Numbered from the stretch's first letter, positions 40,151-49,290 are shown. The stretch is DNA of 64,000 bases from Corynebacterium kalinowskii (GCF_009734385.1 NZ_CP046452.1:62001-126000); one strand, 5' to 3'. The notes: generated by a model not told the origin, from the sequence alone. Translations and numbers: made by a program.

Positions 40151-41650
40151 ATGTCAGAGCGAATCGGACACCACGGACTGAAATCAAAGGTCATGACGGC
40201 TCAGGACGCCGCCCAATTTGTCAGCCATGGCGACAACGTAGGTATCTCCGGGTTTACCGGCGCGGCCTATCCAAAGGCCATGCCAACCGCCATCGCCGAA
40301 AAAGCGAAAGCACAGCACCAGGAGGGTAAAGAATTTGCCATCAACCTATTTACTGGTGCCTCCACCGCGCCGGACTGTGATGGCGTACTCGCGGAAGCCA
40401 ACGCGCTGGCCTACCGCATGCCATACCAATCTGATCCGATCATGCGAAACAGCATTAACGCTGGCGGGATGAACTACCAGGACATTCACCTTTCCCACTC
40501 CGCGTTGCAGGTAGAGCAAGGCTTCTTCGGACAGCTGGACGTAGCCATTGTTGAGGTCACCCGCATCACTGAGGAAGGCCACCTTATCCCGTCCTCAGGC
40601 GTGGGAAACAACGTGGAGTACCTAGATAACGCGCAGCGGATCATCATTGAGGTCAACGAATGGCAGTCCCTCGACCTTGAGGGCATGGCGGATATTTACC
40701 GCATTCCGCGCTTGCCGAACCGAACCGCTATCCCTATCAACAACTCTGGTGACCGGATCGGCACTCCGTACATCGATATTGATGTCAGCAAAGTTGTGGC
40801 CGTGGTGGAAACCAATGCCCCAGACCGGAACTCGCCGTTCAAACCGATCGATGAGGTGTCCAAGCAGATCGCCGGGCACTTCCTCGACTTCCTTGAGGGT
40901 GAAGTACGTGCCGGGAGACTGGCTTACGACAGGTACATCATGCAGTCGGGCGTCGGCAACGTGCCGAACGCAGTGATGGCGGGCCTGCTGGATTCCAAGT
41001 TCGAGAACATTCAGGCCTACACCGAGGTAGTGCAAGACGGCATGATCGACCTCATCGACGCCGAGAAAATGACAGTTGCCTCGGCGACTTCTTTCGCACT
41101 ATCGCCGGAGTACGCCGAGCGGATGAACAACGAGGCTGCCCGCTACCGCAAATACCTGGTCACGCGCCCGTTGCAGATCTCCAACCACCCGGAGGTGATT
41201 CGCCGCGTTGGGCTGATCGCCTCCAACGGAATGATCGAGGCGGACATCTACGGCAATATCAACTCCACCCACGTGGCCGGATCCCGGATCATGAATGGCA
41301 TTGGAGGCTCCGGTGACTTCACCCGCAACGCCTACATTTCCACCTTCATTTCCCCAAGTGAAGCGAAAAACGGTGCCATTTCAGCGATCGTGCCGTTCGC
41401 CTCCCACGTTGACCACACCGAACATGACGCCATGGTGGTCATCACCGAACACGGATTTGCTGACTTGCGCGGGCTCTCCCCGCGGGCCCGCGTCCCGAAG
41501 ATGATCTCCGTAGCAGCTCCGGAGTACCGGCCGCTGCTGGAGGAATACTTTGCACGAGCCCAAAAGGACTCCGCAGCGCATACCCCGCATGACCTCGCGA
41601 CGGCGCTGAGTTTCCACAGCAACTTCCTGCAAAACGGCTCCATGAAGTAA
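40151..41650 (+). CDS. Acetyl-CoA:succinate CoA-transferase / acetyl-CoA hydrolase family
   Basis: The 499-residue protein is full length for the class I CoA-transferase (Ach1/Cat1) family. Seen are GDNVGISGFTGAAYPKAMP at the N-terminus, the SGVGNVPNAV stretch, the catalytic Glu in the AYTEVVQDGMIDL block, and HVDHTEHDAMVVITEHGFADLRG near the C-terminus. It corresponds to the corynebacterial enzyme that interconverts acetyl-CoA and succinate with acetate and succinyl-CoA, linking acetate overflow to the TCA cycle. The ATG at 40151 has AAGGAG upstream. No partner gene is needed. The divergent GlxA regulator is a possible controller. Confidence 0.92.
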   Translation: MSERIGHHGLKSKVMTAQDAAQFVSHGDNVGISGFTGAAYPKAMPTAIAEKAKAQHQEGKEFAINLFTGASTAPDCDGVLAEANALAYRMPYQSDPIMRNSINAGGMNYQDIHLSHSALQVEQGFFGQLDVAIVEVTRITEEGHLIPSSGVGNNVEYLDNAQRIIIEVNEWQSLDLEGMADIYRIPRLPNRTAIPINNSGDRIGTPYIDIDVSKVVAVVETNAPDRNSPFKPIDEVSKQIAGHFLDFLEGEVRAGRLAYDRYIMQSGVGNVPNAVMAGLLDSKFENIQAYTEVVQDGMIDLIDAEKMTVASATSFALSPEYAERMNNEAARYRKYLVTRPLQISNHPEVIRRVGLIASNGMIEADIYGNINSTHVAGSRIMNGIGGSGDFTRNAYISTFISPSEAKNGAISAIVPFASHVDHTEHDAMVVITEHGFADLRGLSPRARVPKMISVAAPEYRPLLEEYFARAQKDSAAHTPHDLATALSFHSNFLQNGSMK

Positions 41651-41776
41651 TTGGTTGTCACGATCCAATAACTCCTGAACCAGGCGTTTTATCGGAATCT
41701 GGTGCCCAGCGGTTTTGTTACCTAAATCAGCTCTGGGCACAGGAAATTCTCAGACGGCACCCGCAAGATCGGGACC

Positions 41777-43201
41777 ATGACACACTCCAACGAAGCAAAA
41801 GCCAACAACACCGACACCAATACCAGCCCCATGCCACAGAATATTCTCACCACTATTCAGGGCTTCATCGAGGACCTACGCAAGGATCCGCAAGGCACGG
41901 TTAAGAACCTGCAGACCACTGCGCAGGGTATTTTCAATGAATCTGGCCTGCTAAAAAATGAGGGCCAGGGACTTGCTGGAGAACAGGCACCATCCTTCAT
42001 TCAAAATGGCTACTTGTTTGCCGGGAAGATGCGTCGTAAAGCGGGGCTCGCACCGGACAGCAACCAGCCAGTGACCTTCAACCTTCTCGGCACCCCGAGC
42101 GTCCTCGTGCGCGGCGCGGAAGGCGTTCGCTACTTCTACGACACCACAAAGGTCAAGCGCGCGGGCGCGATGCCGGCGTTCATTTCCGGCCCGCTGTTCG
42201 GCAAGGGTGCCGTGCATGGACTGGATGGTCAGGAGCACCTGGACCGCAAGAACATGATGGTCAACCTCGCCTACGATGACGCGCGCGTCGAGCAGTTCAA
42301 GCACCTCGTGGCCGAGGAAACCGAAACGATGCTCAGCAAGTGGGGCGAGCAGGAGGGCAACGTCTACGACGATGCCGCCATCGCCTACGGCCGCGCCGCC
42401 TTCCGCTGGGCTGGCATTCCTGTGAGCGACGAGGAAATGGAAGAACGGGCTGCTCAGTGCAGTCGACTGCTCGATACCTTTGGTAGCCCGCTCACCAACA
42501 TCGTTGCTTGGCGCGAGCGTCGCAGCTTGGACATGTGGTACGAGCAGATCATCGCGAAGGTTCGCTCCGGTGAGATGACCGTAGGGGAAGACTCTGTGGT
42601 CGCTCACCTCGCGGCGTCCGACCTGGAAGATCGCACCGCGGGCATCGAGCTGCAGAACCTCACTCGCCCAACCATCGCCGTCTCCCGCTTTGCAGCCTTC
42701 GCCGCCGCGGCGCTGGTGGAGAATCAGGAGTGGATCGAGCGCATCCGACATGCTTCGAATGGGCAGCTTATTGATGTTCCAGAGGCCATCGCCTTTGCGC
42801 AGGAAATTCGCCGCACCAAGCCATTCGTACCGATGCTGCCAGCTACCGCCATCGTGGACGGCGAGGTCTCCGGCTGCCCGATCAAGAAGGGCCAGCGCGT
42901 ACTCATCGACATCCTGAACACCAACACCGGCCCCGACTGGGACCGACCAGGCACCTTTGACCCATCGCGCTTCCTCAATGTCGACGGCGAATCCATCGAA
43001 ACTTTTGTCCCGCAAGGCGGCGGCAATGTCCGTACCGGTCACCGCTGCCCGGGCGAGAAGATTGCCGTCACCGCGCTGTCGGTGGTCGTGGCTGCCCTCT
43101 GTCGCCCTGACGTGCGCATTTCCGATGACCAGGAAGACACGACCTTTTCCTGGACGCGCATGCTCACCCGGCCAACCACGGGTGTGCGCGTAAGCCGTTA
43201 G
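41777..43201 (+). CDS. CYP152-type cytochrome P450 (fatty-acid peroxygenase/decarboxylase)
   Basis: The 474-residue protein has the CYP152 heme ligand loop FVPQGGGNVRTGHRCPGE and the substrate-carboxylate Arg in NLTRPTIAVSRF (R297), which replaces the usual acid-alcohol pair. The peroxygenase-defining residue 85 of the family lies in FGKGAVHGLDGQEHLDRK and is His (H147), as in the alkene-forming OleT rather than the Gln of BS-beta-type hydroxylases. An N-terminal extension of about 60 residues is present. It would use hydrogen peroxide to hydroxylate or decarboxylate fatty acids. It appears monocistronic and overlaps the end of the convergent aspartate oxidase gene by 4 bp. Confidence 0.88.
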   Translation: MTHSNEAKANNTDTNTSPMPQNILTTIQGFIEDLRKDPQGTVKNLQTTAQGIFNESGLLKNEGQGLAGEQAPSFIQNGYLFAGKMRRKAGLAPDSNQPVTFNLLGTPSVLVRGAEGVRYFYDTTKVKRAGAMPAFISGPLFGKGAVHGLDGQEHLDRKNMMVNLAYDDARVEQFKHLVAEETETMLSKWGEQEGNVYDDAAIAYGRAAFRWAGIPVSDEEMEERAAQCSRLLDTFGSPLTNIVAWRERRSLDMWYEQIIAKVRSGEMTVGEDSVVAHLAASDLEDRTAGIELQNLTRPTIAVSRFAAFAAAALVENQEWIERIRHASNGQLIDVPEAIAFAQEIRRTKPFVPMLPATAIVDGEVSGCPIKKGQRVLIDILNTNTGPDWDRPGTFDPSRFLNVDGESIETFVPQGGGNVRTGHRCPGEKIAVTALSVVVAALCRPDVRISDDQEDTTFSWTRMLTRPTTGVRVSR

Positions 43202-44553
43202 CCCCTAGTGTGGCAGCCGAGCGTCTGGGTGCGGCGCAGCGCTGCCAGCGCAATCTGCTTTGCGACGACCACCGCCCCGGCCTCCGGCAGCCCTTCGATC
43301 ACCTCGAGCGCGGCGATCAGCCCATCGAAAGTGCGGACGAGGCCAACACCCCTGGTCATGGCGTTGCGCAGGATGGTCCATTCGGCATCGCTGAGCTGGG
43401 GCCGTTCTTTTGCTTGTCGTCGGGGTTTGCCTTCGAATCCGCCGCTCGCCACATCTTCGGCCACGCGCTTTCCCACCACTAGCCCCTCTAGCAAGGAGTT
43501 CGAGGCGAGGCGGTTGGCACCATGCAGTCCCGTGCGACTGCACTCACCAGCGGCATAGAGTCCGGTGATGCCGGTACGGCCATGGGCATCGGCATTGATG
43601 CCGCCACAGGTGTAGTGGGCAGCCGGAGCGACCGGCAGCAAGTCCTGCGCAGGATCCAAACCGATGGTGGCAGCGCCTTTGGCTACCGTCGGGAAGCGCC
43701 TGGTCACGTCAGGAATGCTGCGGGCATCAAGGAAGGCTTCGCGACCCCAGATCTCGCGGGAGACGACATCGCGCGGGGCGAGGTCATCATCGGTCAAGCG
43801 GTTACCGGCGCGATCGACGAGGTGGGCTCCTTCGCCTCGCAAAGCTTCCGTGATCAGCGGTTTTTGGCCGGTGCCCGGGGTATTGAGCACCGTGGGGTGG
43901 AACTGGATGAACTCCATGTCTTTGAGGGGCGCACCCGCGTCGAAGGCCAGGGCCATGCCTTCACCCGTCGCGCCGCGCGGGGCGGTGGTTGCCTCATAGA
44001 GTTGGCCGCAGCCACCGGTGGCTACCAGCACATTTCGAGCCTGGATGGGGCCGGCGCTGGTGAGGACTCCGGTTGGGGTGATCGCGAGCGCATCTGCCTT
44101 CAGAATCTCCGCAGTGCGCGTGGCTGCGATGAGCGCCCGCTCCACCTCGGCACCAGTGGCGTCGCCGTTGGCGTGGATGATGCGCCGCCTGGAGTGCCCG
44201 CCTTCGAGCGTGCGGTTGTAGATGCCGTCCGTCTTGTCGAACTCAGCACCGTTGCCAATCAGCCAGGTCACCGCGTCGGCGGCCGCCGCCAGGATGTCTT
44301 CGGTGTTCGGGACGTTGTTGTGAAATGCGCCGGCCCGCACCGTGTCCTCGGCGTGCAGCGCGACGGAATCAGCTACTGGTTGATCGGGCAGCCCGACAAC
44401 CGCCAGGCCACCTTGTGCATAGTGCGTGGTCGCGCCGCGAAAGCCGGGGCCGTGCCGGTCGATAACAACCGCAGAAATCCCCAGCTCCTGGGCGCGCCGG
44501 GTAGCAGACAAACCGGCGACGCCACCGCCGATAATGGCAAGGTCGTACTCCAT
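43198..44553 (-). CDS. nadB: L-aspartate oxidase
   Basis: The 451-residue flavoprotein starts with MEYDLAIIGGGVAGLSA (FAD-binding GxGxxG). It has THYAQGGLAVV, the substrate-binding EFIQFHPTVL, EALRGEGAHLVD, HYTCGGI and GECSRTGLHGANRLASNSLLEG, all diagnostic of NadB and of fumarate-reductase-like oxidases. It ends with GCHTRG, cut short compared with the usual GCHxRxDyP ending. It makes iminoaspartate for NAD synthesis. nadA and nadC are not adjacent, which is unusual. Confidence 0.85.
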   Translation of the reverse strand: MEYDLAIIGGGVAGLSATRRAQELGISAVVIDRHGPGFRGATTHYAQGGLAVVGLPDQPVADSVALHAEDTVRAGAFHNNVPNTEDILAAAADAVTWLIGNGAEFDKTDGIYNRTLEGGHSRRRIIHANGDATGAEVERALIAATRTAEILKADALAITPTGVLTSAGPIQARNVLVATGGCGQLYEATTAPRGATGEGMALAFDAGAPLKDMEFIQFHPTVLNTPGTGQKPLITEALRGEGAHLVDRAGNRLTDDDLAPRDVVSREIWGREAFLDARSIPDVTRRFPTVAKGAATIGLDPAQDLLPVAPAAHYTCGGINADAHGRTGITGLYAAGECSRTGLHGANRLASNSLLEGLVVGKRVAEDVASGGFEGKPRRQAKERPQLSDAEWTILRNAMTRGVGLVRTFDGLIAALEVIEGLPEAGAVVVAKQIALAALRRTQTLGCHTRG

Positions 44554-44583
44554 AGGAAAACCGTACGCCTTGGAGTGGGCTCT

Positions 44584-45354
44584 CTAGAAGCTTGTCCCAC
44601 GAACAGGGGAGATCGGCACATCTGCTTCCCGCGCCCAAGCGACCAATTCCTCCACCGTCTTCGATGGGATTTCTGCCAACATGTTGCCCATTCGCTCGGC
44701 AAAGTGCGGCTCTAGCGCCGCGACGGCCACCCACCCGTCTTTTGCCTGGTAGAGCCCGTAGTTTTCGATGCCACCGTTCAGCAGCCCGCCGGGTGCGGTG
44801 ACGCCGTATCGATAGGGAGCCGCCATCTCTTGAGCTGCTTGCTTCAAACCAATGCGCATGTGGCCGCCACCTTGCAGCAGCAACAGTAGCGCCGCCGAGA
44901 CCGCTTCGGATGCGCCCATGATGTCGCCGACCAGGATCTTCGGCATGTGCGGTGGGGTGAGTGTGCCAGCTTCGGCCTGGTAGGTGAGGTCATGTCCGGC
45001 ATACTCCGGGTTCTCCACGTCTCCGACAATCTCCACGTGCCCGACGCTGTCCGGCACAGCAACTCCCATGCGCGCCAATGCGGAGGGGCGGTGGGACGTG
45101 ATGAGCAGTTGGGCGTCGTCGAGCAAACCGGCCAGGGCGGCTTGGTCTGCGGCGGTTTTGAGGTCGAGCGTGCGCTTCTCGACGCCTTCCCCCAGGTCCC
45201 GGTACCATTCTGGCGCAAGATACTGCAGTGGGTCGCCGGTTGGGGGTTCGATCGAGATGACGCGGGCACCCATCGAAGCGAGCTTCGCCGCAGCCCAGGG
45301 GCCTGGCAGGTTGACGGCAAGGTTAATGACGGCGATGTTCTTCAGAGACTCCAT
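44584..45354 (-). CDS. Short CaiB/BaiF-type (family III) CoA-transferase-like protein
   Basis: The N-terminus shows the family pattern LPGPWAAAKLASMGARVISIEPPTGDPL, and the middle has HDLTYQAEAG and VGDIMGASEAVSAALLLLL, typical of CaiB/BaiF proteins. At 256 residues it is well short of the usual 360-400, and parts of the normal fold are condensed, so activity is uncertain. It lies 30 bases upstream of nadB on the same strand and could be co-transcribed. Substrate unknown. Confidence 0.75.
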   Translation of the reverse strand: MESLKNIAVINLAVNLPGPWAAAKLASMGARVISIEPPTGDPLQYLAPEWYRDLGEGVEKRTLDLKTAADQAALAGLLDDAQLLITSHRPSALARMGVAVPDSVGHVEIVGDVENPEYAGHDLTYQAEAGTLTPPHMPKILVGDIMGASEAVSAALLLLLQGGGHMRIGLKQAAQEMAAPYRYGVTAPGGLLNGGIENYGLYQAKDGWVAVAALEPHFAERMGNMLAEIPSKTVEELVAWAREADVPISPVRGTSF

Positions 45355-45367
45355 AATGTGAGTCTAG

Positions 45368-45775
45368 TCACTCATTGGAAAGTGCGAGGCTAGAAAATTG
45401 ATCGAATCCTAGCAGTGCGACGAAGCTGATCAGGGCGACGAGTTTCCAGTGCCGAGGGCGTCGTTGCGGTAGCTCAACACCGGTGCTCGCCATGGCCTGC
45501 GGCCCCAAAACCGCTGCGTACTGCACGTGTTCGGACTGGGCTTTCAGGAAAGTCTGCCAGGCCTGCTTGTCTTTGCGATTGCAATACAGCCACCAAATTC
45601 CCGGCAGGCCGAGCCACAGTCCGAGGTAAATGCAGGCGAGGGTGTCGTAGATGTTCTCGAAGAGAGTGAGCGGTGAACAGGCCAAGAAGAAACCGCCGAC
45701 GAGGGCCGATGCCCACGACAGCATGTACTTCCACCAGGGTTCGCGTCCGATCTCCACGCCCCTATTATGGCTCAT
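45368..45775 (-). CDS. Small membrane protein of unknown function
   Basis: The 135-residue product has hydrophobic segments at about 17-40 (YMLSWASALVGGFFLACSPL) and 45-65 (LACIYLGLWLGLPGIWWLY), and a last one near the C-terminus (LVALISFVALLGF), separated by a polar stretch. No family is recognised. The ATG at 45775 abuts the ATG of the divergent flavin reductase gene, so the two starts are back to back. A GTG at 45757 is an alternative that would leave a small gap. It ends 13 bases before the CaiB-like gene. Confidence 0.6.
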   Translation of the reverse strand: MSHNRGVEIGREPWWKYMLSWASALVGGFFLACSPLTLFENIYDTLACIYLGLWLGLPGIWWLYCNRKDKQAWQTFLKAQSEHVQYAAVLGPQAMASTGVELPQRRPRHWKLVALISFVALLGFDQFSSLALSNE

Positions 45776-46372
45776 ATGTATCACTTCTACGAGCCCACCG
45801 GCGAAATCGGCCTGCCTTACTCCCCAGTCAACGCGATCATCGCGCCGCGCCCGATCGGCTGGATCAGTTCGCTGTCCGCGTCTGGCGAAGCGAATCTAGC
45901 GCCCTATAGCTACTTCAATGTCTTCAACCGCCGCCCGCCGATCATCGGATTCTCCTCCATGGGGTACAAGGATTCCGTACGAAACATCGAGGCCACCGGC
46001 GAATTCGTGTGGAACCTCGTCGACGAATCCCTCGCCGACGCGATGAACGCCACCTCCGCGCCGGTCCCGGGCGACGAGTTCGAGGTTGCGGGCCTATCCA
46101 AGCGCGCCGGGCGTATCGTCTCCGCCCCGCTTGTCGACGCCGCTAAAGTCAATTTCGAGTGCCGACTCTCTCAAATCGTGCAGCTCACCACAGCATCGGG
46201 TACTTCTCTGGACACCTGGCTGATCCTCGGTGAAGTAGTCGGCGTGCATATTAGAGAGGATTTGCTGGTCGACGGGCTATTCGACACTTCCGCTGCGCAA
46301 CCGATTGCCCGGGCCGGTGGCCCAGCAACCTACTTTAAGATCGGCCCTTCGTTTGAAATGCCGGGGCCTTAG
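45776..46372 (+). CDS. Flavin reductase-like (FMN-binding split-barrel) protein
   Basis: The 198-residue protein begins YHFYEPTGEIGLPYSPVNAI, IAPRPIGWISS, SASGEANLAPYSYFN. That is the typical N-terminus of DIM6/NTAB-type flavin reductases of the FMN-binding split barrel. Later GEFVWNLVDESLADAMN and CRLSQIVQL agree. It probably reduces or binds FMN, perhaps for a monooxygenase. The only close candidate partner is the luciferase-like gene about 4 kb away. The start choice at 45776 agrees with the family. The promoter would have to lie within the opposite gene. Confidence 0.85.
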   Translation: MYHFYEPTGEIGLPYSPVNAIIAPRPIGWISSLSASGEANLAPYSYFNVFNRRPPIIGFSSMGYKDSVRNIEATGEFVWNLVDESLADAMNATSAPVPGDEFEVAGLSKRAGRIVSAPLVDAAKVNFECRLSQIVQLTTASGTSLDTWLILGEVVGVHIREDLLVDGLFDTSAAQPIARAGGPATYFKIGPSFEMPGP

Positions 46373-46397
46373 GGGTTTTTGCACATGCCCGCGCATT

Positions 46398-46500
46398 CCA
46401 GCTACATGGAACCAGCTATTGGGAGTAGTAGATTCGATACTTTAGGTATTTTGGCGAAATATCACGAGTGCTGCACCCAATAGCTGGTTCCACATAGCAG
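46398..46500. repeat. Palindromic intergenic repeat, copy A
   Basis: Left arm CTACATGGAACCAGCTATTG with GGAGTAG, about 45 variable bases, and the reverse-complement arm ending GGTTCCACATAGCAGG. It shares its arms with copies at 47590-47693 and 49762-49864. The interior differs between copies. Confidence 0.85.
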
Positions 46501-46624
46501 GTTTCCGAGGATTCGGGTCGCGCAATGCCTCCAAATCACAGCTGTCTGTGGAGGGATCGAGTTATCCACAAGCAGTTCTTGGGGCTAAGCCAAGTAAAGG
46601 GGCAATTTCGTTAGATTTCGTGCC

Positions 46625-47596
46625 ATGAAATTCGGCAAGAAGTCAGTCAGAAAACTCGTGCTCAAGATTCATCCGAGCCCTATTACGCTGTTCGACCATC
46701 GTTCCAAGAATCTGGATGACTATGCCTTTTGGCATGAGTTGAACACCAAGCGGAAGACCCAGGTCTACGGCCATTTTTATGCGAACGCCGACCAGTTCCA
46801 TTCGCTCCCGCCTTGGGAAAAGAGCCGAGTGCGCGCCCTGGCCTGTGGTTTGTCGGCGCATTCTGCGGTGGTGGTGTCGCTGGCCGCTGCTCGACTGTGG
46901 GGCATGGATACCTTGGCCATGTATTCCTTTCCGGAGCTGTCTCCCTTCGCAGGAAAGCCTGCGCCTTCCCGGAGCCAGTGGGCAAAGACCTGTACTTATA
47001 GGTACGCCAAGCTGCCCGCTTCATCCGTCGTCGCATTCAAGAACCTGCGGGTAGCAACTCCGGAGCGTGCGGTCATTGATACTGCTCGATGGCATAGTTT
47101 TGCGGAGGCTCTTACGGTAGCTGACCATTATTTGACGGCAGTCCCACACAAGAAAAAGCTGTGGGCTGAGCTGGATAAAATTGGTCGTGCGAAAGGTTCT
47201 GCGCGGGCTCGCCGAATGATTAAGGAAGCCCGTTTTGGCATTGATTCCGCTGCCGAGTCGTGGGCCCGCGCCCAGATCTTGGATTCCGATTTGCCGTACA
47301 ACAAGCTCGAAACCCAGCGCGAAGTGTATGCGAAAGGGGAGAAGTTTTACCTCGACATCGTGTTGGATGATTTCCTCGTTATCGAAGTGGACGGCCGCAA
47401 GAAATATCAAGGCGACGAGGACGAAATCCATCGCATTTCAGCTGACGAGCTGCAGCGCGAGAAGCAGATCAAGAACAAAGGCTATGAGGTCGTCCGCTGC
47501 GATTGGGCCATGTTGCGTGATGATCAACTGATCCCCACCCTCCGAGAGATCTATAGCAGGCCTTCTCGACGCCCCTCCCGCCTCAATTTCAGCTAG
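46625..47596 (+). CDS. DUF559/AbiEi-like protein with a Vsr-type PD-(D/E)xK fold
   Basis: The C-terminal part (about 235-310) shows FYLDIVLDDFLVIEVDGRKKY and LQREKQIKNKGYEVVRCDWAML, which is the DUF559/Vsr-like endonuclease pattern with D, E-x-D and K. The N-terminal half resembles AbiEi-like domains (AHSAVVVSLAAARLWGMDTL, RVATPERAVIDTAR). Such proteins are common and diverse in actinobacteria. Roles range from antitoxin-like to nuclease, and none is demonstrated here. It is flanked on both sides by the palindromic repeat, and its stop codon lies inside copy B. Confidence 0.75.
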   Translation: MKFGKKSVRKLVLKIHPSPITLFDHRSKNLDDYAFWHELNTKRKTQVYGHFYANADQFHSLPPWEKSRVRALACGLSAHSAVVVSLAAARLWGMDTLAMYSFPELSPFAGKPAPSRSQWAKTCTYRYAKLPASSVVAFKNLRVATPERAVIDTARWHSFAEALTVADHYLTAVPHKKKLWAELDKIGRAKGSARARRMIKEARFGIDSAAESWARAQILDSDLPYNKLETQREVYAKGEKFYLDIVLDDFLVIEVDGRKKYQGDEDEIHRISADELQREKQIKNKGYEVVRCDWAMLRDDQLIPTLREIYSRPSRRPSRLNFS

Positions 47597-47693
47597 GTGG
47601 AACCAGCTATTCGGAGCATCACAAGTGATACATGGCCGAAAATTAGGAAGCTAGCAAAAGCTCTACTCCCAATAGCTGGTTCCATGTAGCCGG
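47590..47693. repeat. Palindromic intergenic repeat, copy B
   Basis: Arms GGAACCAGCTATTCGGAG and, on the other strand, CTACATGGAACCAGCTATTG flank about 45 unrelated bases. It lies between two convergent genes. The TAG stop of the upstream gene is within the left arm. Confidence 0.85.
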
Positions 47694-47707
47694 AATTGCC
47701 TAGCGAC

Positions 47708-48628
47708 CTACCCCTTGCGACGCAGCAAGGAGGTAACTAGTCCCACCAGCAACAGCAAAACCAGCACGCCACCGACTGCATACAGGCCGTACTTCTTAGT
47801 AGAAGATTCGGTGGATACGGTTGCAGGCTGGCTCGGGCTCTTCGCTGGATCGGTCGGCGTTACCGCAGGTACCGCGGAGTCGGTGAGCGTGACAATCGCG
47901 ATCGCAGCGCCGTCCTTCACCGCTTCCATGATGAACGGGTTATCCGGGGTCGCGCCCTCAGGGTAGGTGAGGGTCAGGGTGCGAGATCCCTTATCGATCT
48001 CCCGCTTCACACCCTTGATTTCATTGCCGTTGACATCCAGGTAGCGCAGCTTTACGCCGTCGGTGGAGGTGCTGCCGAATCGGTTGTACAGGTTGATCGC
48101 CTGGGAAAGGCTGAGCTTGGCCACGATCTTGTTGCCCTCAATGGTCGCGTTGAGGTGGATCTGTTCAGCTTCAGCGCGATTGGGTTCCGAAGAGGATGAA
48201 CCCGAAGGGGCTGCAACAGAAGAAGGAGCTGTAGGGGCCGAAGAGATGCCAGGAGCCCCAGCACCAGCACCTGGAGCAACAGATTCCAAAATATCAGCAG
48301 GAACATCTGTCGGAACTTCGGCACCTTCTTCGGCGATCAGCGTGACGGTGGCGTTGTAGCCTTGCGCGGACACTGGCACGGTGACGCTGCCGGAGGCTGG
48401 CGCGGTCACGGTGACGGCCGAGCCTGCGGAGGCGACGCTCCATCCGCCACCGCTGTAGTTGGCGGTGACAGGGATACCGAGGTCGATGGTGGTGGTTTGT
48501 CCGGCCGGTACGGAGTAGGGGCCGCCGACCATGGATTGGATGTCGACACCCGGTGGCAGCACCTGCCCGTAAGCAGGCGCAATGGTGAGTGCAGAGGCTG
48601 TGACAAGACAAGCGAGGAGTCGGCGCAT
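47708..48628 (-). CDS. Secreted, C-terminally membrane-anchored surface protein
   Basis: The 306-residue protein has a Sec signal peptide (MRRLLACLVTASALTIAPAYGQ). A beta-rich region follows (25-95) with repeated Ser/Thr/Val strands, then a low-complexity Ala/Pro/Ser/Gly linker (about 105-150). A second folded region spans 155-250. One C-terminal TM helix (LYAVGGVLVLLLLVGLVTSLL) ends with RRKG. There is no LPxTG sortase motif, so membrane anchoring is likely. The layout resembles envelope proteins with an exposed adhesin-like domain. Function unknown. Confidence 0.75.
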   Translation of the reverse strand: MRRLLACLVTASALTIAPAYGQVLPPGVDIQSMVGGPYSVPAGQTTTIDLGIPVTANYSGGGWSVASAGSAVTVTAPASGSVTVPVSAQGYNATVTLIAEEGAEVPTDVPADILESVAPGAGAGAPGISSAPTAPSSVAAPSGSSSSEPNRAEAEQIHLNATIEGNKIVAKLSLSQAINLYNRFGSTSTDGVKLRYLDVNGNEIKGVKREIDKGSRTLTLTYPEGATPDNPFIMEAVKDGAAIAIVTLTDSAVPAVTPTDPAKSPSQPATVSTESSTKKYGLYAVGGVLVLLLLVGLVTSLLRRKG

Positions 48629-48637
48629 GGAAATAAT

Positions 48638-49270
48638 CTAACCTAATCGACGCCGATAGCGCTCTAAGTACATCTCCGGCAGCGCCGCATGCTCCACAAT
48701 TCGTTGCATCTGGGGCACGGATCCCATGGCGGCTTGGAAAGCATCGCCCATGGTGATGCCGTGCTCGGGAGCGGGGCCACATGACAGAACGGAGCCAGGG
48801 GTAATGACACCAGGGGTGATGACGCGGAAGTAGGCGCCGACGTGGCCTCGGGCAGCGAAGGTCTTGGTCCAGCCCTGCACATCGAGCCAGGAGGCGAAGG
48901 TGCGGCACGGGGTGCGGGGGACCGACACCTCTAGCGAAGCGGTGCCAACGGAAACGCGCTGGCCCAGCACCAGGTCACCCAAAACAATGCCAACTGTGGT
49001 GAGGTTCTCGCCGAAGTGGCCGTCGGGGAAGGCGTCGTTAAGCAATGAGCCCCAATAATCGAGCTCTTCGCGTTCGTAGGCGTAGACGGCTTTGTTGGCG
49101 CCGCCGTGGTGGGCGGAGTCGCCGATGAAGTCGCCGAGCACGCCGGAGCCGTCGCCGTAGTTCGGGCCGGGGGCGCGCACTTCGAGGGAGGGGACGGGTT
49201 GCTTGGAGATTCCCGTGATGCGGCCGGGAGTTGGCCGGGCGAGGTTTGTCGACTTCACGATCGCAGTCAT
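48638..49270 (-). CDS. MOSC-domain protein (YiiM-like)
   Basis: The 210-residue protein contains the MOSC signatures GDFIGDSAHHGGANKAVYAYERE and FGENLTTVGIVLGDLVLGQ. VPRTPCRTFASWL carries the conserved Cys near the end of the domain. MOSC proteins handle molybdenum cofactor or sulfur transfer, and YiiM-like members reduce N-hydroxylated compounds. The ATG at 49270 leaves a 20-base gap to the divergent DoxX/MauE gene. The secreted-protein gene follows 9 bases downstream on the same strand. Confidence 0.88.
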   Translation of the reverse strand: MTAIVKSTNLARPTPGRITGISKQPVPSLEVRAPGPNYGDGSGVLGDFIGDSAHHGGANKAVYAYEREELDYWGSLLNDAFPDGHFGENLTTVGIVLGDLVLGQRVSVGTASLEVSVPRTPCRTFASWLDVQGWTKTFAARGHVGAYFRVITPGVITPGSVLSCGPAPEHGITMGDAFQAAMGSVPQMQRIVEHAALPEMYLERYRRRLG

Positions 49271-49290
49271 ACCTGCAATATACTGCGCCC

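Noticed and set aside
41951..43042. A 363-residue minus-strand open frame opposite the P450 gene
   Set aside because: The P450 heme loop and other motifs are on the plus strand, and this frame has no recognisable domain.
43522..44715. A 397-residue plus-strand open frame opposite nadB
   Set aside because: The minus strand carries clear aspartate-oxidase motifs. The plus frame is a by-product of GC-rich codon use.
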